Source: Terriglobia bacterium
GTDB taxonomy: Bacteria; Acidobacteriota; Terriglobia; Terriglobales; Acidobacteriaceae
Assembly (NCBI GenBank): GCA_020073385.1
Contig: JAIQFH010000025.1
Location: 1 to 64,000 of the forward strand
DNA length: 64,000 nt
Reading direction: 5' to 3'
Under the pieces are notes generated by a model that made no database searches, was not told the DNA's origin, and worked only from the letters and a program-made list of their open reading frames with translations. How positions within the stretch are numbered: position 1 is the first letter of the stretch; each line of letters starts with the position of its first letter. This document shows positions 6,348 to 15,751 of this stretch, one piece after another. The position numbers were made by a program, and so were the translations under genes.

Positions 6348-6578
6348 ATGAAAAGACTCGTTGCCATTCTGTGCCTCTCCATCTGCTGCTTAAGCTTCAG
6401 CGTTCCGGTGTTCGCCAAGACGGACAACCCTGCCTACCGCGAAAACCCTGCCGCGCGCAAGCAACAGAAGAAGCAACAGAAAGCCATGAAGAAGGCTCAG
6501 AAGAAGCAGAAGAAGGCGCAAGATAAGATGTACCGGGAGAGCGTGAAGAAGAGTCATTACCCGAAGCACAACTACTAA
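6348..6578 (+). CDS. small exported Lys/Gln-rich protein
   Basis: 76 residues with a clear signal peptide ([23 protein letters not shown]) and a mature part that is almost only Lys, Gln, Ala and Met ([20 protein letters not shown]), ending YPKHNY. Predicted to be periplasmic, strongly basic and helical. I do not recognise a domain. The ATG follows a weak GGTCCCT; the signal peptide supports the start. It overlaps by 4 nt the end of the convergent gene at 6575. Confidence 0.65.
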   Translation: MKRLVAILCLSICCLSFSVPVFAKTDNPAYRENPAARKQQKKQQKAMKKAQKKQKKAQDKMYRESVKKSHYPKHNY

Positions 6579-6916
6579 GGCTGCGAATCCAATTCCGAGC
6601 CGTTACGCGTCGACCAAAGTCGCCAAATCTCAGAAGCAATTTGCCGGTAGGTCTCCGCTGGGCCAGCAGTCTCCGCGCCAAACCAGCGGATAAACTCTTC
6701 ATGCGTCACCCGCAAAACATCCTGCGCGCATCGACAGGTTCGCAGTCGCGGCAGGATTGTGCCGACCTCGGGGTGGTATTCATCCGTATTGTTTTCGAAA
6801 TTGATTCCGATCGGGTCCGCACTAAACTGGAGGTTTCCAACCGATTCGAATAACTCCCCGTATTCTTTTTTGAGGTTGCGACGTTCTTCCAAAATCTGTT
6901 TGCGTGTCCTTGGCAT
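6575..6916 (-). CDS. hypothetical protein, 113 aa
   Basis: Soluble, charged protein starting [25 protein letters not shown], with two cysteines in TCRCAQD and a Trp-rich end (EFIRWFG, EIWRLWS). No motif or membrane segment is recognisable. It starts 6 nt after the mnmA stop on the same strand, so it is probably in the nifS-mnmA transcription unit. Codon use is like its neighbours, supporting a real gene. Confidence 0.6.
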   Translation of the reverse strand: MPRTRKQILEERRNLKKEYGELFESVGNLQFSADPIGINFENNTDEYHPEVGTILPRLRTCRCAQDVLRVTHEEFIRWFGAETAGPAETYRQIASEIWRLWSTRNGSELDSQP

Positions 6917-6922
6917 TGCCTT

Positions 6923-8032
6923 TCAGGAAATCCAGCCCCCGCCGACCACCACATCACCATCGTAGAAGACCGCTGCCTGGCCTGGGGTGATGGCGCGCTG
7001 GGGCTCGTCGAAGGTGACGAGGATTTCGTCGGCGCTGGAGCGCTCAATCATCGCGAGAGCGGGCTCGTGGCGGTGCCGGATCTTCACCGCTACCCTCAAG
7101 GGCTCGCGCAGGTCATCCACGGAAATCAGGTTCACGCGCTTGGCGCGCAGAGTACGCGAGTAGAGGTGCTCGTCGCCGCCAACAATGACCTGCTTGTTCG
7201 CGCCGCTGATCTGGATCACATAGAGCGGCGATCCAGTGGCGACACCTAGTCCTTTGCGCTGGCCGACGGTAAAGTTGTGGATTCCAGTGTGCTCACCGAT
7301 GACTTCTCCCGACGTGGTGACGAGATCGCCGGCGGTATCGGGAAGGCTCTCACCCTGCTCGGCGAGGTAGGCATCGATGAAGCGCTTGTAGTCGCCTCCG
7401 GGGACGAAGCAGATTTCCTGGGAGTCCGGCTTCTCTGCCAAGGCTAGGCCGTGCTTGCGGGCGAGTTCACGAACCTCGGGCTTGGTCATGTCGCCGAGCG
7501 GAAACAGCGTGCGGCTCAACTGTTCCTGAGTTAGCCCAAATAAAAAGTACGTCTGGTCTTTGCTGTGGTCCGCCGGACGCTTCAGGAGCCATCGGCCCCG
7601 GGCCTCATCATAGGCGACTCGGGCATAGTGTCCGGTAGCCACACGCTCGGCGCCAATCTGCTGAGCCACAATTAGCAACTGATCAAACTTCAAGTGATTG
7701 TTGCAGAGGCTGCAAGGGATGGGCGTGCGTCCGGAAAGGTACTCTTCTACGAAGGGACGGACCACGTCGCGCTCGAAGCGCTCTTCGTGATTGACCACGT
7801 AGTACGGGATGCCGATCTGCTGGGCGACCCGGCGAGCGTCGTAGACATCGTCGAGTGAGCAGCAGCGCCCCTGCACGGACTCGGGCATACCCTCGTGCCC
7901 GGCGAGGCGGCGCTGGTTCCAGAGTTGCATCGTCAGGCCGATGACGTTGTGTCCTTCAGCGCGCAGCATAGCCGCGACGGTGGAGGAGTCCACACCGCCC
8001 GACATGGCTACAGCAATTGTCTCTGTATTCAA
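6923..8032 (-). CDS. mnmA: tRNA-specific 2-thiouridylase MnmA
   Basis: 369 residues. MnmA installs the 2-thio group on wobble U34 of tRNA-Lys, -Glu and -Gln using ATP and a persulfide. The PP-loop SGGVDSS (11-17), the PCSLCN motif (Cys110) and the second catalytic cysteine in QEICFVPGG (Cys208), and GQRKGLGVA are all present. A sulfur donor is encoded just upstream on the same strand: the cysteine desulfurase at 8192-9358, separated by 159 bp of dispersed repeats. Length and ends are normal. Confidence 0.97.
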   Translation of the reverse strand: MNTETIAVAMSGGVDSSTVAAMLRAEGHNVIGLTMQLWNQRRLAGHEGMPESVQGRCCSLDDVYDARRVAQQIGIPYYVVNHEERFERDVVRPFVEEYLSGRTPIPCSLCNNHLKFDQLLIVAQQIGAERVATGHYARVAYDEARGRWLLKRPADHSKDQTYFLFGLTQEQLSRTLFPLGDMTKPEVRELARKHGLALAEKPDSQEICFVPGGDYKRFIDAYLAEQGESLPDTAGDLVTTSGEVIGEHTGIHNFTVGQRKGLGVATGSPLYVIQISGANKQVIVGGDEHLYSRTLRAKRVNLISVDDLREPLRVAVKIRHRHEPALAMIERSSADEILVTFDEPQRAITPGQAAVFYDGDVVVGGGWIS

Positions 8033-8035
8033 CTA

Positions 8036-8105
8036 CTACCTCAGGGGCTAAAAGCCCTTCTTGATTTTGCCACTTGCGCGGCCCTAAAGGGCCGCTCTTC
8101 CACGG
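8036..8105. repeat. dispersed GCGGCTAAAGCCGC-type hairpins
   Basis: Two small palindromes, GGGGCTAAAAGCCC and GCGGCCCTAAAGGGCCGC, lie between the desulfurase and mnmA genes. The same style (GCGGCTAAAGCCGC, then a second hairpin) recurs at 23757-23876. They resemble REP-like intergenic units. Confidence 0.65.
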
Positions 8106-8191
8106 TGCGGTAAGTCCTGCTGCTGTTGGCCGGGGCCGTCGAAAATCATGCTCCGTTGAAAACCGGGCACGGGGCCAACTAATGCCAGGTG

Positions 8192-9358
8192 CTAAGTGTT
8201 AACGACCTGCTTGTTGTACCTCGGTGAGATCGCACGCAAGCGGGCGACGGTCTCCGGCACTAGCGCCAAAGCAAAATCGATTTCGGCTTCCGTGGTCTGC
8301 TTACCTAAACTGAAGCGGATGCTGGCTCGCGCCTGATCCGGCCGCAGGCCCATGGCGATCAGCACATGCGACGGCTCAATTGCGCCTGAAGAGCACGCAG
8401 CACCGGTCGAAACGGCCAGTCCTTTCAGGTCGAGCGCGATGACCAGCGCTTCGCCCTCGATGTGATCGAAGTGAATGTTCGTTGTATTGGGCACGCGTGA
8501 GGCGCCCTCGCCGTTCACACCGGCCTCATCTACCTGCGCCAGAATTCCCTGCTCCAGACGATCTCGCATCGCCGCCATCTGCAAGACATCTCCGCGGTCC
8601 AAAGCCTCTTTCGCAATTTGCGCAGCCTTGCCCAGGCCAACAATTCCGGGCACGTTTTCCGTTCCAGCGCGTCGCGAGCGTTCGTGGCGGCCGCCGTGGA
8701 ACAACGGTTGGATGCGAGTTCCCTTCTTCACATAAAGCGCGCCGACGCCCTGCGGCGCATGAATCTTGTGGCCCGAAATCGACAGGGCATCACAGCCAAT
8801 CTGCCGTACTTTGATCGGAACTTTTGCTGCCGCCTGCACCGCATCGGTGTGAAAAAGAACGCTCGCCTCAGAGGCGATCTTCCCGATCTCTTCGACCGGC
8901 TGCAGCACTCCAGTCTCGTTGTTGGCCAACATCACCGAGATCAGCTTCGTGTTGGGTCGCAAGGCGCGCCGGATATCCGACGGATCGATCAGGCCGCGGC
9001 CATCCACCGGCAGGATCGTCACGTCACAGCCGATCTTTTCCTGATGCTTACACGCGTGCAGAACGGCGTGGTGCTCGATGCTCGAGGTGATGACGTGATC
9101 GCCTGCCGCAACCCATCCGGCAATTGCGAGATTGTCACTCTCCGTGCCGCCGCTGGTGAAAACTATTTCCGCCGCGCTGCACCCCAGCAGGTCGGCCACC
9201 GATTCGCGTGCGTCCTCGACGGCGGCCCGAGTCTCCTGTCCGTGATGATGGATGGAGGAGGCATTGCCGAAACGCTCCCCGAAGAAGGGGCGCATGGCCT
9301 CGAAGACCTCGGGCAGAACCGGAGTAGTGGCGTTATTGTCGAGGTAAACGCGATGCAT
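8192..9358 (-). CDS. cysteine desulfurase (NifS/IscS family)
   Basis: 388 residues, PLP enzyme that turns cysteine into alanine and an enzyme-bound persulfide. The PLP lysine is Lys198 (SISGHKIHAPQG), with upstream histidine-bearing TSSIEHHAVL; the sulfur-carrying Cys322 is in the loop STGAACSSGAIEPS. The short loop and length place it in group I (NifS/IscS). The next gene on the strand is mnmA, so supply of sulfur for tRNA thiolation is the likely role, with Fe-S assembly also possible; no iscU is nearby. Confidence 0.93.
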   Translation of the reverse strand: MHRVYLDNNATTPVLPEVFEAMRPFFGERFGNASSIHHHGQETRAAVEDARESVADLLGCSAAEIVFTSGGTESDNLAIAGWVAAGDHVITSSIEHHAVLHACKHQEKIGCDVTILPVDGRGLIDPSDIRRALRPNTKLISVMLANNETGVLQPVEEIGKIASEASVLFHTDAVQAAAKVPIKVRQIGCDALSISGHKIHAPQGVGALYVKKGTRIQPLFHGGRHERSRRAGTENVPGIVGLGKAAQIAKEALDRGDVLQMAAMRDRLEQGILAQVDEAGVNGEGASRVPNTTNIHFDHIEGEALVIALDLKGLAVSTGAACSSGAIEPSHVLIAMGLRPDQARASIRFSLGKQTTEAEIDFALALVPETVARLRAISPRYNKQVVNT

Positions 9359-9449
9359 ACAGAACCCACGTCTATTCTACGGGATTTCAGGAGAGGGACA
9401 TAGGTTTGTCGGTGGACTCAGAGCTGGTTTCGACTCCACAGTCCACAGC

Positions 9450-9557
9450 TTAACCGCGGAGATCGCCGAGAAAGGCCGCGGAGGACGCAGAAAAACAACA
9501 ACTTCAGATTTCAGATTGTAAATTTCTGATTGTAGATTGATCGATCAATCTGCAATC
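9450..9557. repeat. two dispersed repeats: CCGCGGAGA-type and ATCTGCAATCT-type
   Basis: 9450-9497 is a fragment of the TTAACCGC(A/G)GAGA... family found six times in the window. 9500-9557 consists of short degenerate units of AGATTTCAGATTGTA and their inverse around TTGATCGATCAA; the same family returns at 50625-50703. Both lie in the gap before the citrate synthase stop codon. Confidence 0.7.
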
Positions 9558-10703
9558 TCAGCTCCGCTGGTCGATTGGCACATAATGGCTGGGATATTCC
9601 GGGCCAAGGTATTCCGCGCGCGGGCGGATCAGGCGGTTATCGTCGAGTTGCTCGATGACGTGGGCAGCCCATCCACTGATTCGCGAGACGGCGAAGATCG
9701 GCGTGAACAGATCCACATCAATTCCCAGCGTGTGATAGGTCGAGGCGGAGTAGAAATCAACATTGGCATTCAGCTTCTTGTCAGCCTTCACGAATTCTTC
9801 GATCTTGTGCGAGATCTCGAACCACTTGGCCTGTCCGCTGGAGTTGCCGAGGTCGCGGGACATGACGCGCAGGTGTGTGGCGCGCGGGTCTTCCGTGTGA
9901 TAGACGCGGTGTCCGAAGCCCGGAATCTTTTTCTTCTGCGCCAGCATGCCCTTGACGTACTCGATCGGGTCGGCGCCGGATTCGTCGATCGCCTCAAGGA
10001 TGCGGAACACCGCCTCGTTCGCGCCCCCGTGCAGAGGACCCTTCAGCGCGCCGATCGCTGAGGTAATGGCAGAGTGCATATCCGACAAAGTTGCAGCCGT
10101 TACACGCGCAGCAAACGTTGATGCGTTGAGCTCATGGTCGGCGTGAAGAATCAGAGCAATGTCGAGAGCCCTCTCAGCGGTCGGGGAGGGATGCTTGCCA
10201 TTGAGCATCAGCAGGAAATTTGCGGCGTGGGACAAAGAACGATCAGGATCGACCAGCGGCTTTCCCTTGCGAATACGGTCGTAAGCGGCGACGATCATCG
10301 CAATCTGCGAGGTCAGGCGGATGGCTTTGTCCACATTCGCCTTGCGGTCGTTGTTTTTCTCCTGCGGATCGTAGAACGATAGTGCCGAGACGGCTGTGCG
10401 CAGCACGTCCATGGGCAAAGCATGCCGGGGCGCATTGCGCAGCATGGTAATGATCGACGCATCCAGCTTGCGTTCCTCGGCCAGCCGGTCGTGCAGTTCA
10501 CGCAATTCCTGGCGGGTGGGCAGCTTGCCGAACCACAGCAGGTAGCAAGTCTCCTCGAAATTGGAGTGGTCGGCCAGTTCATGGATGTCGATGCCGCGAT
10601 AGGCAAGCACGCCGCGATCGCCGTCGATGTAGCAGATCTTGGAGTTAGTGGCAACGACTCCCTCGAGCCCTTTGGGAGCATGAGTTGTGGTCACGCTGGA
10701 CAT
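9558..10703 (-). CDS. gltA: citrate synthase
   Basis: 381 residues, the short (type I-like dimeric) form of citrate synthase, condensing oxaloacetate with acetyl-CoA. The catalytic set is visible: His in ILHADHELNAS, His in GPLHGGANE followed by GFGHRVYH, and Asp in NVDFYSAS. 2-methylcitrate synthases share these motifs, so minor propionyl-CoA activity cannot be excluded, but no prp genes are nearby. Monocistronic; a promoter is visible upstream (10772-10801 on the minus strand). Confidence 0.93.
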   Translation of the reverse strand: MSSVTTTHAPKGLEGVVATNSKICYIDGDRGVLAYRGIDIHELADHSNFEETCYLLWFGKLPTRQELRELHDRLAEERKLDASIITMLRNAPRHALPMDVLRTAVSALSFYDPQEKNNDRKANVDKAIRLTSQIAMIVAAYDRIRKGKPLVDPDRSLSHAANFLLMLNGKHPSPTAERALDIALILHADHELNASTFAARVTAATLSDMHSAITSAIGALKGPLHGGANEAVFRILEAIDESGADPIEYVKGMLAQKKKIPGFGHRVYHTEDPRATHLRVMSRDLGNSSGQAKWFEISHKIEEFVKADKKLNANVDFYSASTYHTLGIDVDLFTPIFAVSRISGWAAHVIEQLDDNRLIRPRAEYLGPEYPSHYVPIDQRS

Positions 10704-10771
10704 TCGGTTCTCGCTTGACTGGATTTTGCGTTGCCGGACCGCGCGAGGAGGGACGCGAGACGCAACCTTCG

Positions 10772-10801
10772 TTTATACCTCAAACGTTCTGAAGTTTCCA
10801 A
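10772..10801 (-). promoter_or_regulatory. promoter of citrate synthase
   Basis: On the minus strand TTGGAA (10796-10801) and TATAAA (10772-10777) are 18 bp apart, about 70 bp before the gltA start. Good sigma-70-like match; not tested. Confidence 0.5.
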
Positions 10802-11046
10802 CCACCCTTCGGTAATACTCACAGTAGTGACCCTGGCTGCATCCAACGATTAGATGCTTGTTTGGAGCGGCTCTTTGCCTCTTTAGCTCGGCAACGGCTT
10901 GCCTTCACTAGATCGTTAAGGTTCGCTCTGCGGTCTCTGCGGCAGTTCTCGGCGAACTCCGCGTTTAAAAGCTTCGACCGCAGAGAACGCAGAGAAAATC
11001 CGCTGAGAACGCGGAGAAAAGCTCAAAGGTCGAACAGGTTGGGGTT

Positions 11047-11076
11047 TTGCCAGCTTCATTTCGCGCAGCGTATAGT
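11047..11076 (+). promoter_or_regulatory. possible promoter of S46 peptidase gene
   Basis: TTGCCA (11047-11052) and TATAGT (11071-11076) are 18 bp apart, 73 bp before ATG 11149, which is itself preceded by GGAGG. Confidence 0.45.
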
Positions 11077-11148
11077 TAAAGGTTCGCTCGAAGTATTTCG
11101 CGGCCCCTGCCCGCGTTCTGCAAACTCCTGATGGAGGAATCATCCTAA

Positions 11149-13245
11149 ATGAAACGTCTCTTCTCGCTTGTGCTGGCGTACGCCTTCGTGTGTTCCACTA
11201 TCGCGAGCGCCGACGAAGGTATGTGGCTTTACAACGAGGCTCCCAAGGACAAGATCAGAGCCAAATATGGATTTGATGTCACTCAGCAGTGGCTTGATCA
11301 CGTGCGTCTGTCGTCGGTGCGCTTCAATAACGGGGGTTCGGGATCGTTCGTGTCGCCTGACGGCCTGACCTTTACAAATCATCACGTGGGCGCAGGTTGC
11401 GTGCAGCAGCTTTCGACCGAAGGGCACGACTACATCAAAGCAGGGTTCTACGCCAAGACGCAGGCGGAGGAAGCCAAGTGTCCGAACCTCGAACTGAACC
11501 AACTGGTCGGCATCGAGGACGTGACGGATAAAATCAACGCGGGAATGAAACCTGGGATGTCGACCGCGGAAATTGGAGCGGCCCAGCGCGCAGCCATGTC
11601 GCAAGTGGAGAAAGACTGTTCCACCAGCACCGGCCTGCGTTGCGATGTCGTCATTTTCTATTCCGGACAGGTCTACAACCTCTACAAGTACAAGAAGTAC
11701 ACGGATGTGCGGTTGGTATTCGCGCCGGAGTTTGATATCGCGTTTTTCGGCGGCGATCCCGATAACTTCACCTATCCCCGCTACGATCTGGACATCACTT
11801 TCTTCCGCGTCTACGAGAACGACAAGCCGGCACATATCGCCAATTATCTGAAGTGGTCGCCGACTGGCGTGAAAGATGGAGACCTGATCTTCGTCTCCGG
11901 ACACCCGGGCAACACCGGGCGCTTGCTGACCATGGCGCAGCTTGAGTTTCTGCGCGATGTTCAGTATCCCATGGCTCTGAAGGTGTACGCACGGCGCATT
12001 GCCCTGCTACAGGAGTTCAGCAAACAGTCAGAGGAAAACGCCCGCATTGCAAAAGAAGACCTCTTCGGGCTGCAGAATTCGCAGAAGGCGATTACCGGAT
12101 ATCAATCCGGATTGCTCGATAAAGAAATCATGAAGGAAAAAGCCAGCCAGGAAGTCTATTTGCGTGCGGCCTTCAAGGTGGCTTCCAAGGATGCGAATGC
12201 AACTGATCCATGGGAGGAGATCGCAGAGGCGATCAAGACACAGCAGGCAATCTTTCCGAACCTGAGCTATCTGGAGCGGATGCGCACCTTCCCTTCGCAC
12301 CTGGCGCAGTTCGCCCGAACGCTGGTTCGTGCGGCGGACGAAAAACCGAAGCCGAATCCCGACCGGATGCGCGAGTTTCGCGACTCTGCCCTGCCTTCGC
12401 TCGAGCAGCAGCTTTTCTCCACGGAGCCGATTTACAAAAATCTCGAGACAGCACTCCTCACCGACGGACTGAGCGAGATGCAAGAGTCTCTCGGCAAGGA
12501 CAATCCGGAAGTGCAGAAGGTGTTGCAGGGGAAAACTCCCGACGACGTAGCGAAGGGCCTGATTGCCAAAACCAAGCTCGATGATGTGGCGGTCCGCAAG
12601 CAGTTGTATGAAGGTGGAAAAGCGGCAATCGAAGCGAGTTTCGATCCACTCATTGTGCTGATGCGCTCCATCGATCCGGACGCCCGCTCGGCCCGCCGTG
12701 AGTTTGAAGACAAGGTCGACTCTGTTGTCCGGCGCGACGGCGGTGCGATTGCGAAAGCGCGCTTTGCACAGAGCGGCTTCACCCAGCCCCCGGACGCGAC
12801 CTTTACCCTCCGCTTGAGCTACGGCGTGGTGAAGGGATATCAGGAGAACGGAAAGAACATTCCATTTGCCACGACGATTGCCGGCGCCTACCAGCATGCC
12901 GCGGAACACGGCAGCCAGCCTCCGTATAACTTGCCGGAGAGTTGGATCAAGTCGAAAGACAAGCTCGATCTCAAGACGCCCTTTAACTTTGTTTCGACGG
13001 CGGACATCATCGGAGGAAACTCCGGTTCTCCGACGGTGAACAAGAACGGTGAGGTCGTCGGAATTGTCTTCGACGGTAATATCGAGTCGCTGCCCTGGAA
13101 CTTTGCCTTCAGCGATACGCAGGGACGCGCGGTCTCTGTAGATTCTCGCGGCATTCAAGAAGCGCTGCGCAAGGTCTACGGAGCTGACGTACTGGCGGAT
13201 GAGCTCATGGGAACTAAAGCTGCCGCGGCGAAAGCCGGAAAATAG
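11149..13245 (+). CDS. S46 family dipeptidyl-peptidase (DPP7/DPP11-like)
   Basis: 698 residues with a signal peptide (to about residue 21). S46 enzymes are periplasmic serine exopeptidases that release N-terminal dipeptides for uptake. The catalytic His lies in TNHHVGAGC (78/79), the Asp in the FGGDPDNFTYPRYDLD region, and the Ser in GGNSGSPTVN (about 626), in the chymotrypsin-like order split by an alpha-helical domain (about 290-560). Full length. Whether it prefers hydrophobic (DPP7) or acidic (DPP11) residues I cannot decide from sequence. It ends at a strong terminator. Confidence 0.93.
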   Translation: MKRLFSLVLAYAFVCSTIASADEGMWLYNEAPKDKIRAKYGFDVTQQWLDHVRLSSVRFNNGGSGSFVSPDGLTFTNHHVGAGCVQQLSTEGHDYIKAGFYAKTQAEEAKCPNLELNQLVGIEDVTDKINAGMKPGMSTAEIGAAQRAAMSQVEKDCSTSTGLRCDVVIFYSGQVYNLYKYKKYTDVRLVFAPEFDIAFFGGDPDNFTYPRYDLDITFFRVYENDKPAHIANYLKWSPTGVKDGDLIFVSGHPGNTGRLLTMAQLEFLRDVQYPMALKVYARRIALLQEFSKQSEENARIAKEDLFGLQNSQKAITGYQSGLLDKEIMKEKASQEVYLRAAFKVASKDANATDPWEEIAEAIKTQQAIFPNLSYLERMRTFPSHLAQFARTLVRAADEKPKPNPDRMREFRDSALPSLEQQLFSTEPIYKNLETALLTDGLSEMQESLGKDNPEVQKVLQGKTPDDVAKGLIAKTKLDDVAVRKQLYEGGKAAIEASFDPLIVLMRSIDPDARSARREFEDKVDSVVRRDGGAIAKARFAQSGFTQPPDATFTLRLSYGVVKGYQENGKNIPFATTIAGAYQHAAEHGSQPPYNLPESWIKSKDKLDLKTPFNFVSTADIIGGNSGSPTVNKNGEVVGIVFDGNIESLPWNFAFSDTQGRAVSVDSRGIQEALRKVYGADVLADELMGTKAAAAKAGK

Positions 13246-13263
13246 TCAATCGCAGTTCAAAGA

Positions 13264-13290
13264 GCCCGCGTGATAAGCGCGGGCCTTTTG
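13264..13290 (+). terminator. intrinsic terminator after S46 peptidase
   Basis: GCCCGCG (13264-13270) and CGCGGGC (13278-13284) form a 7-bp GC stem followed by CTTTTGTTT. It also sits 13 bp before the end of the convergent hydrolase gene. Confidence 0.8.
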
Positions 13291-13302
13291 TTTATGGGCG
13301 GC

Positions 13303-14145
13303 TCACGCAGGCCAGAGCGTCAAAGCGGTCTTGCTCAGGATCTGTTCCTGCACCGACTGTGTAAGCGGCAGCGCGCGGAATTCATCGAGATTCTTCTTGA
13401 TATCAGGAACACCGGGGCCCGGCCAATCCGTGCCGAACAGGGTTTTGTGCGCGATCTCTTCCAGGCGCGGGAAGTACTTCAGCAGAGTCTTTGGAGGAAT
13501 GCCACTGATATCGAGGTGTACGTTGGGATGACGGCGGACCAGGAAGAAGGCAGTCTGCATCCAGAGCGGACGGCCGCCATGAGCGAGCAGGATCTTGAGC
13601 TTGGGAAAATCCACGGCGACGTCGTCAACGTAAATCGGATCGCCGTACTTATTGCGCGCTCCGGGAAATATCGAAGTGCCGGTGTGAAACATGACCGGCA
13701 CGCCATTCGCCTCTGCCGCCCGGTAGATAATCTCCAACTCCTTCGCGCCGCTGAGGTAATCATTCGGAAACAACAATTGATGCGGCGGATGAATCTTGAT
13801 CATCTGCAGGCCCAGCCGCAGTATCTGCTCGACATCGGCCAGGACGTTCGTGGTGTGGCGCGGATGCAGGCTGCCGCACGATAACAGCCGCTTGGGATCT
13901 TCTTTCACATAATCTGCAACAAATTGATTCACTCCGCTGGTGAAGCCGATGACCTCCGGCGCCACGTAGTTAATCAGCATGGCACGGTCGATGCCGCTCG
14001 CATCCAGGAACTTGAGGAACGCCTTCGGAGAGCGGCAGAACTCGACGATCTGATCGAAGTTCGGGCGCTTATGCTTCATGAGTTCCAGCGCGTGGGGCTT
14101 GAACATTTCCATTGGCTGGATGTGGATATGACAGTCGGTGATCAT
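13303..14145 (-). CDS. metal-dependent amidohydrolase (TIM-barrel)
   Basis: 280 residues of the amidohydrolase_2 family: the N-terminal metal site DCHIHIQP, a mid-chain MIKIHPPHQ and FHTGTS, LAHGGRP, and LFGTDWPGPG near the end supply the usual His/His/His/Asp ligands. Relatives include decarboxylases and hydrolases acting on aromatic or cyclic acids (ACMSD-like). ATG 14145 is chosen because the HxH motif must be near the N-terminus; the open frame runs 126 codons further upstream without coding character. It is the last gene of the minus-strand aromatic cluster. Confidence 0.82.
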   Translation of the reverse strand: MITDCHIHIQPMEMFKPHALELMKHKRPNFDQIVEFCRSPKAFLKFLDASGIDRAMLINYVAPEVIGFTSGVNQFVADYVKEDPKRLLSCGSLHPRHTTNVLADVEQILRLGLQMIKIHPPHQLLFPNDYLSGAKELEIIYRAAEANGVPVMFHTGTSIFPGARNKYGDPIYVDDVAVDFPKLKILLAHGGRPLWMQTAFFLVRRHPNVHLDISGIPPKTLLKYFPRLEEIAHKTLFGTDWPGPGVPDIKKNLDEFRALPLTQSVQEQILSKTALTLWPA

Positions 14146-14234
14146 TCGTGATTTGGCGGATGCCCCATTTCTGCCGCGTTTTGTGCGGATGAAGTGGGGG
14201 CTTGCCTCAGCGCTGAATTCTATCAGTCCGCAGG

Positions 14235-14738
14235 CTACGCCGCCGGACAGGGCACGAACGATGACCAATCGATTCCCTGCTGAAACTGCTCGTCCGGCTC
14301 GAAAGGCGTTTTGAAGGTGAAAGCAAACTGTGTGGGCCCGTGCTTCTCGAGATGGGCAATGCGCTTGGTCGCTTCGTCCATGCCGGGACGATGTCCCGCC
14401 GGAACCCACCAAAGTGCCATGTACACGCCGGAAAACTTCTCGAACCACGCTTCCCTTTGCCGAAGAAGTTCTGCGTGCGCCGTCTTGTAAACGTAATGCC
14501 GCAACGTGGCAATGCTCTCCCACACGGACATGTTGATCAGAATCCGGTCGTCTTCCGGGTAAGGTCGAAAGTAGGTTGCATTGCCCACAGGTGTTTGCAG
14601 CCGCCAGACGAATCCGGGGCTGCGATCGGCGAGCGTATTGATCTCGTCAAGCCGAGCGACGAATCCAGCCATAATCGGCGCCTCAATCGGAGCTCTCACT
14701 TGACCGATGTTGACCTGCGCGACGTGATAAACGGGCAT
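14235..14738 (-). CDS. DUF3291 protein
   Basis: 167 residues starting MPVYHVAQVNIGQVRAPI, with IMAGFVARLDEIN, SPGFVWRLQT and ALWWVPAGHRPG: the signatures of DUF3291, a dimeric alpha-beta barrel family related to antibiotic-biosynthesis monooxygenases. Its function is not established. It lies 20 bp after hcrB on the same strand and 89 bp before the amidohydrolase, so it is likely cotranscribed with the reductase genes. Confidence 0.8.
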   Translation of the reverse strand: MPVYHVAQVNIGQVRAPIEAPIMAGFVARLDEINTLADRSPGFVWRLQTPVGNATYFRPYPEDDRILINMSVWESIATLRHYVYKTAHAELLRQREAWFEKFSGVYMALWWVPAGHRPGMDEATKRIAHLEKHGPTQFAFTFKTPFEPDEQFQQGIDWSSFVPCPAA

Positions 14739-14758
14739 GCAACTCTGCTCCTTCCGTG

Positions 14759-15751
14759 CTAGTTTCCATTCACCTGGGCCGCCGCTAGCACGGCCCTTTT
14801 GGTGAATACACGAATCATCTCGCGACGATACTCCGGAGTGAGGGCGGAAGTTGTCAAAGGTTTGCTAATTTTTGCGGCCAGATCGCCAGCGGCTTCGGCA
14901 AGGGCTTCATCGACCGCTCTTCCGGAAAGCAATTCCGACGCGCCTTTCACCAGTAGCGGCGCGGGGTTCACGGCAGTGATCCCGATCCGCGCATCGGAGA
15001 CATGCCCGTTCGAGCGTTTCAAGACAACAGCTACACCGGCGAGTGGGTAGTCGATCGATCCGCGCACGCGCAGCTTACGGTAGACGCCGCGGTAATCTTT
15101 CGAGCTCGCCGGCAGGAATACGCGCGTGACGAGTTCGCTGGCCTGTAGCTTGCGGTAGTTGTCGCCCAACCCGGTATAAAAGTCAGAGAGAGGGACACGG
15201 CGGGTTCCGTGGGGGCCCGCAATTTCTATTTCCGCTTTCAGGCAGAGCAGCGCCGGAGGAGTATCGCCCGAAAACGCTGCCCAGCACTTGGTTCCGCCCG
15301 GGGCGACGTGACAAAGGTCGCCGTCTTTCTTGATGCAGAATCCACAGCCCTTGCGCCAGGTGAGCGACTGGTTGTACCAGAGACAGCGCGTGTCGAGGCA
15401 GATGTTGCCCCCGATCGTCCCCATGTTGCGTAGTACTGGAGACGCAACCGTGCCGGCCGCTTCGGCCAACACGGGATAGTGCTCGCGGAGAAAGTCGGAG
15501 CGTTCGATCGTACGGATCGTCGTGAGCGCGCCGATTTCCACGCTGCCGTCGGCTTGTAGCTTGACTTCGCGGAGAGCGGTGACTCCCCGCAGGTCGACCA
15601 CATATTCGGGCTCGAACAGCTTCTGCCGCATGGAGGGAATCATGTCGGTGCCCCCGGCAAGCACACGCACGCTGCCAGCATGGTTCACGAGGTGCTCAAC
15701 AGCTTCTGCTACGGATCGAGGCCGCAGCAACTTAAATCGCGGCAAACTCAA
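14759..15751 (-). CDS. hcrB: 4-hydroxybenzoyl-CoA reductase, beta subunit (FAD + extra [4Fe-4S])
   Basis: 330 residues. The fold is the FAD-binding domain of xanthine-dehydrogenase-type enzymes (VLAGGTDMIP at 30-39; GTIGGNICLD at 111-120). An insert bears Cys123, Cys136, Cys139, Cys147 and Cys156 (TRCLWYNQ, KGCGFC, DLCHVA, TKCWAAF). This extra cluster loop is the hallmark of HcrB in 4-hydroxybenzoyl-CoA reductase and is absent from CO and xanthine dehydrogenases; the spacing 123-139-147-156 agrees with what I recall for the Thauera enzyme. ATG overlaps the hcrA stop by 4 nt. Confidence 0.88.
   Translation of the reverse strand: MSLPRFKLLRPRSVAEAVEHLVNHAGSVRVLAGGTDMIPSMRQKLFEPEYVVDLRGVTALREVKLQADGSVEIGALTTIRTIERSDFLREHYPVLAEAAGTVASPVLRNMGTIGGNICLDTRCLWYNQSLTWRKGCGFCIKKDGDLCHVAPGGTKCWAAFSGDTPPALLCLKAEIEIAGPHGTRRVPLSDFYTGLGDNYRKLQASELVTRVFLPASSKDYRGVYRKLRVRGSIDYPLAGVAVVLKRSNGHVSDARIGITAVNPAPLLVKGASELLSGRAVDEALAEAAGDLAAKISKPLTTSALTPEYRREMIRVFTKRAVLAAAQVNGN

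Larger units (their letters stand above)
10704..11148. other. 445-bp intergenic region with a large repeat hairpin
   Basis: Between the divergent gltA and S46 peptidase genes. 10922-11030 is the best copy of the dispersed CCGCAGAGAACGCAGAG family: CTCTGCGG and CGCGTTTAAAAGC on the left arm pair with GACCGCAGAG and CGCGGAG on the right. Promoters for both genes flank it. No gene is seen. Confidence 0.7.

Noticed and set aside
14146..14523. N-terminal extension of the amidohydrolase
   Set aside because: It overlaps the DUF3291 gene and would push the HxH metal motif to residue 130.
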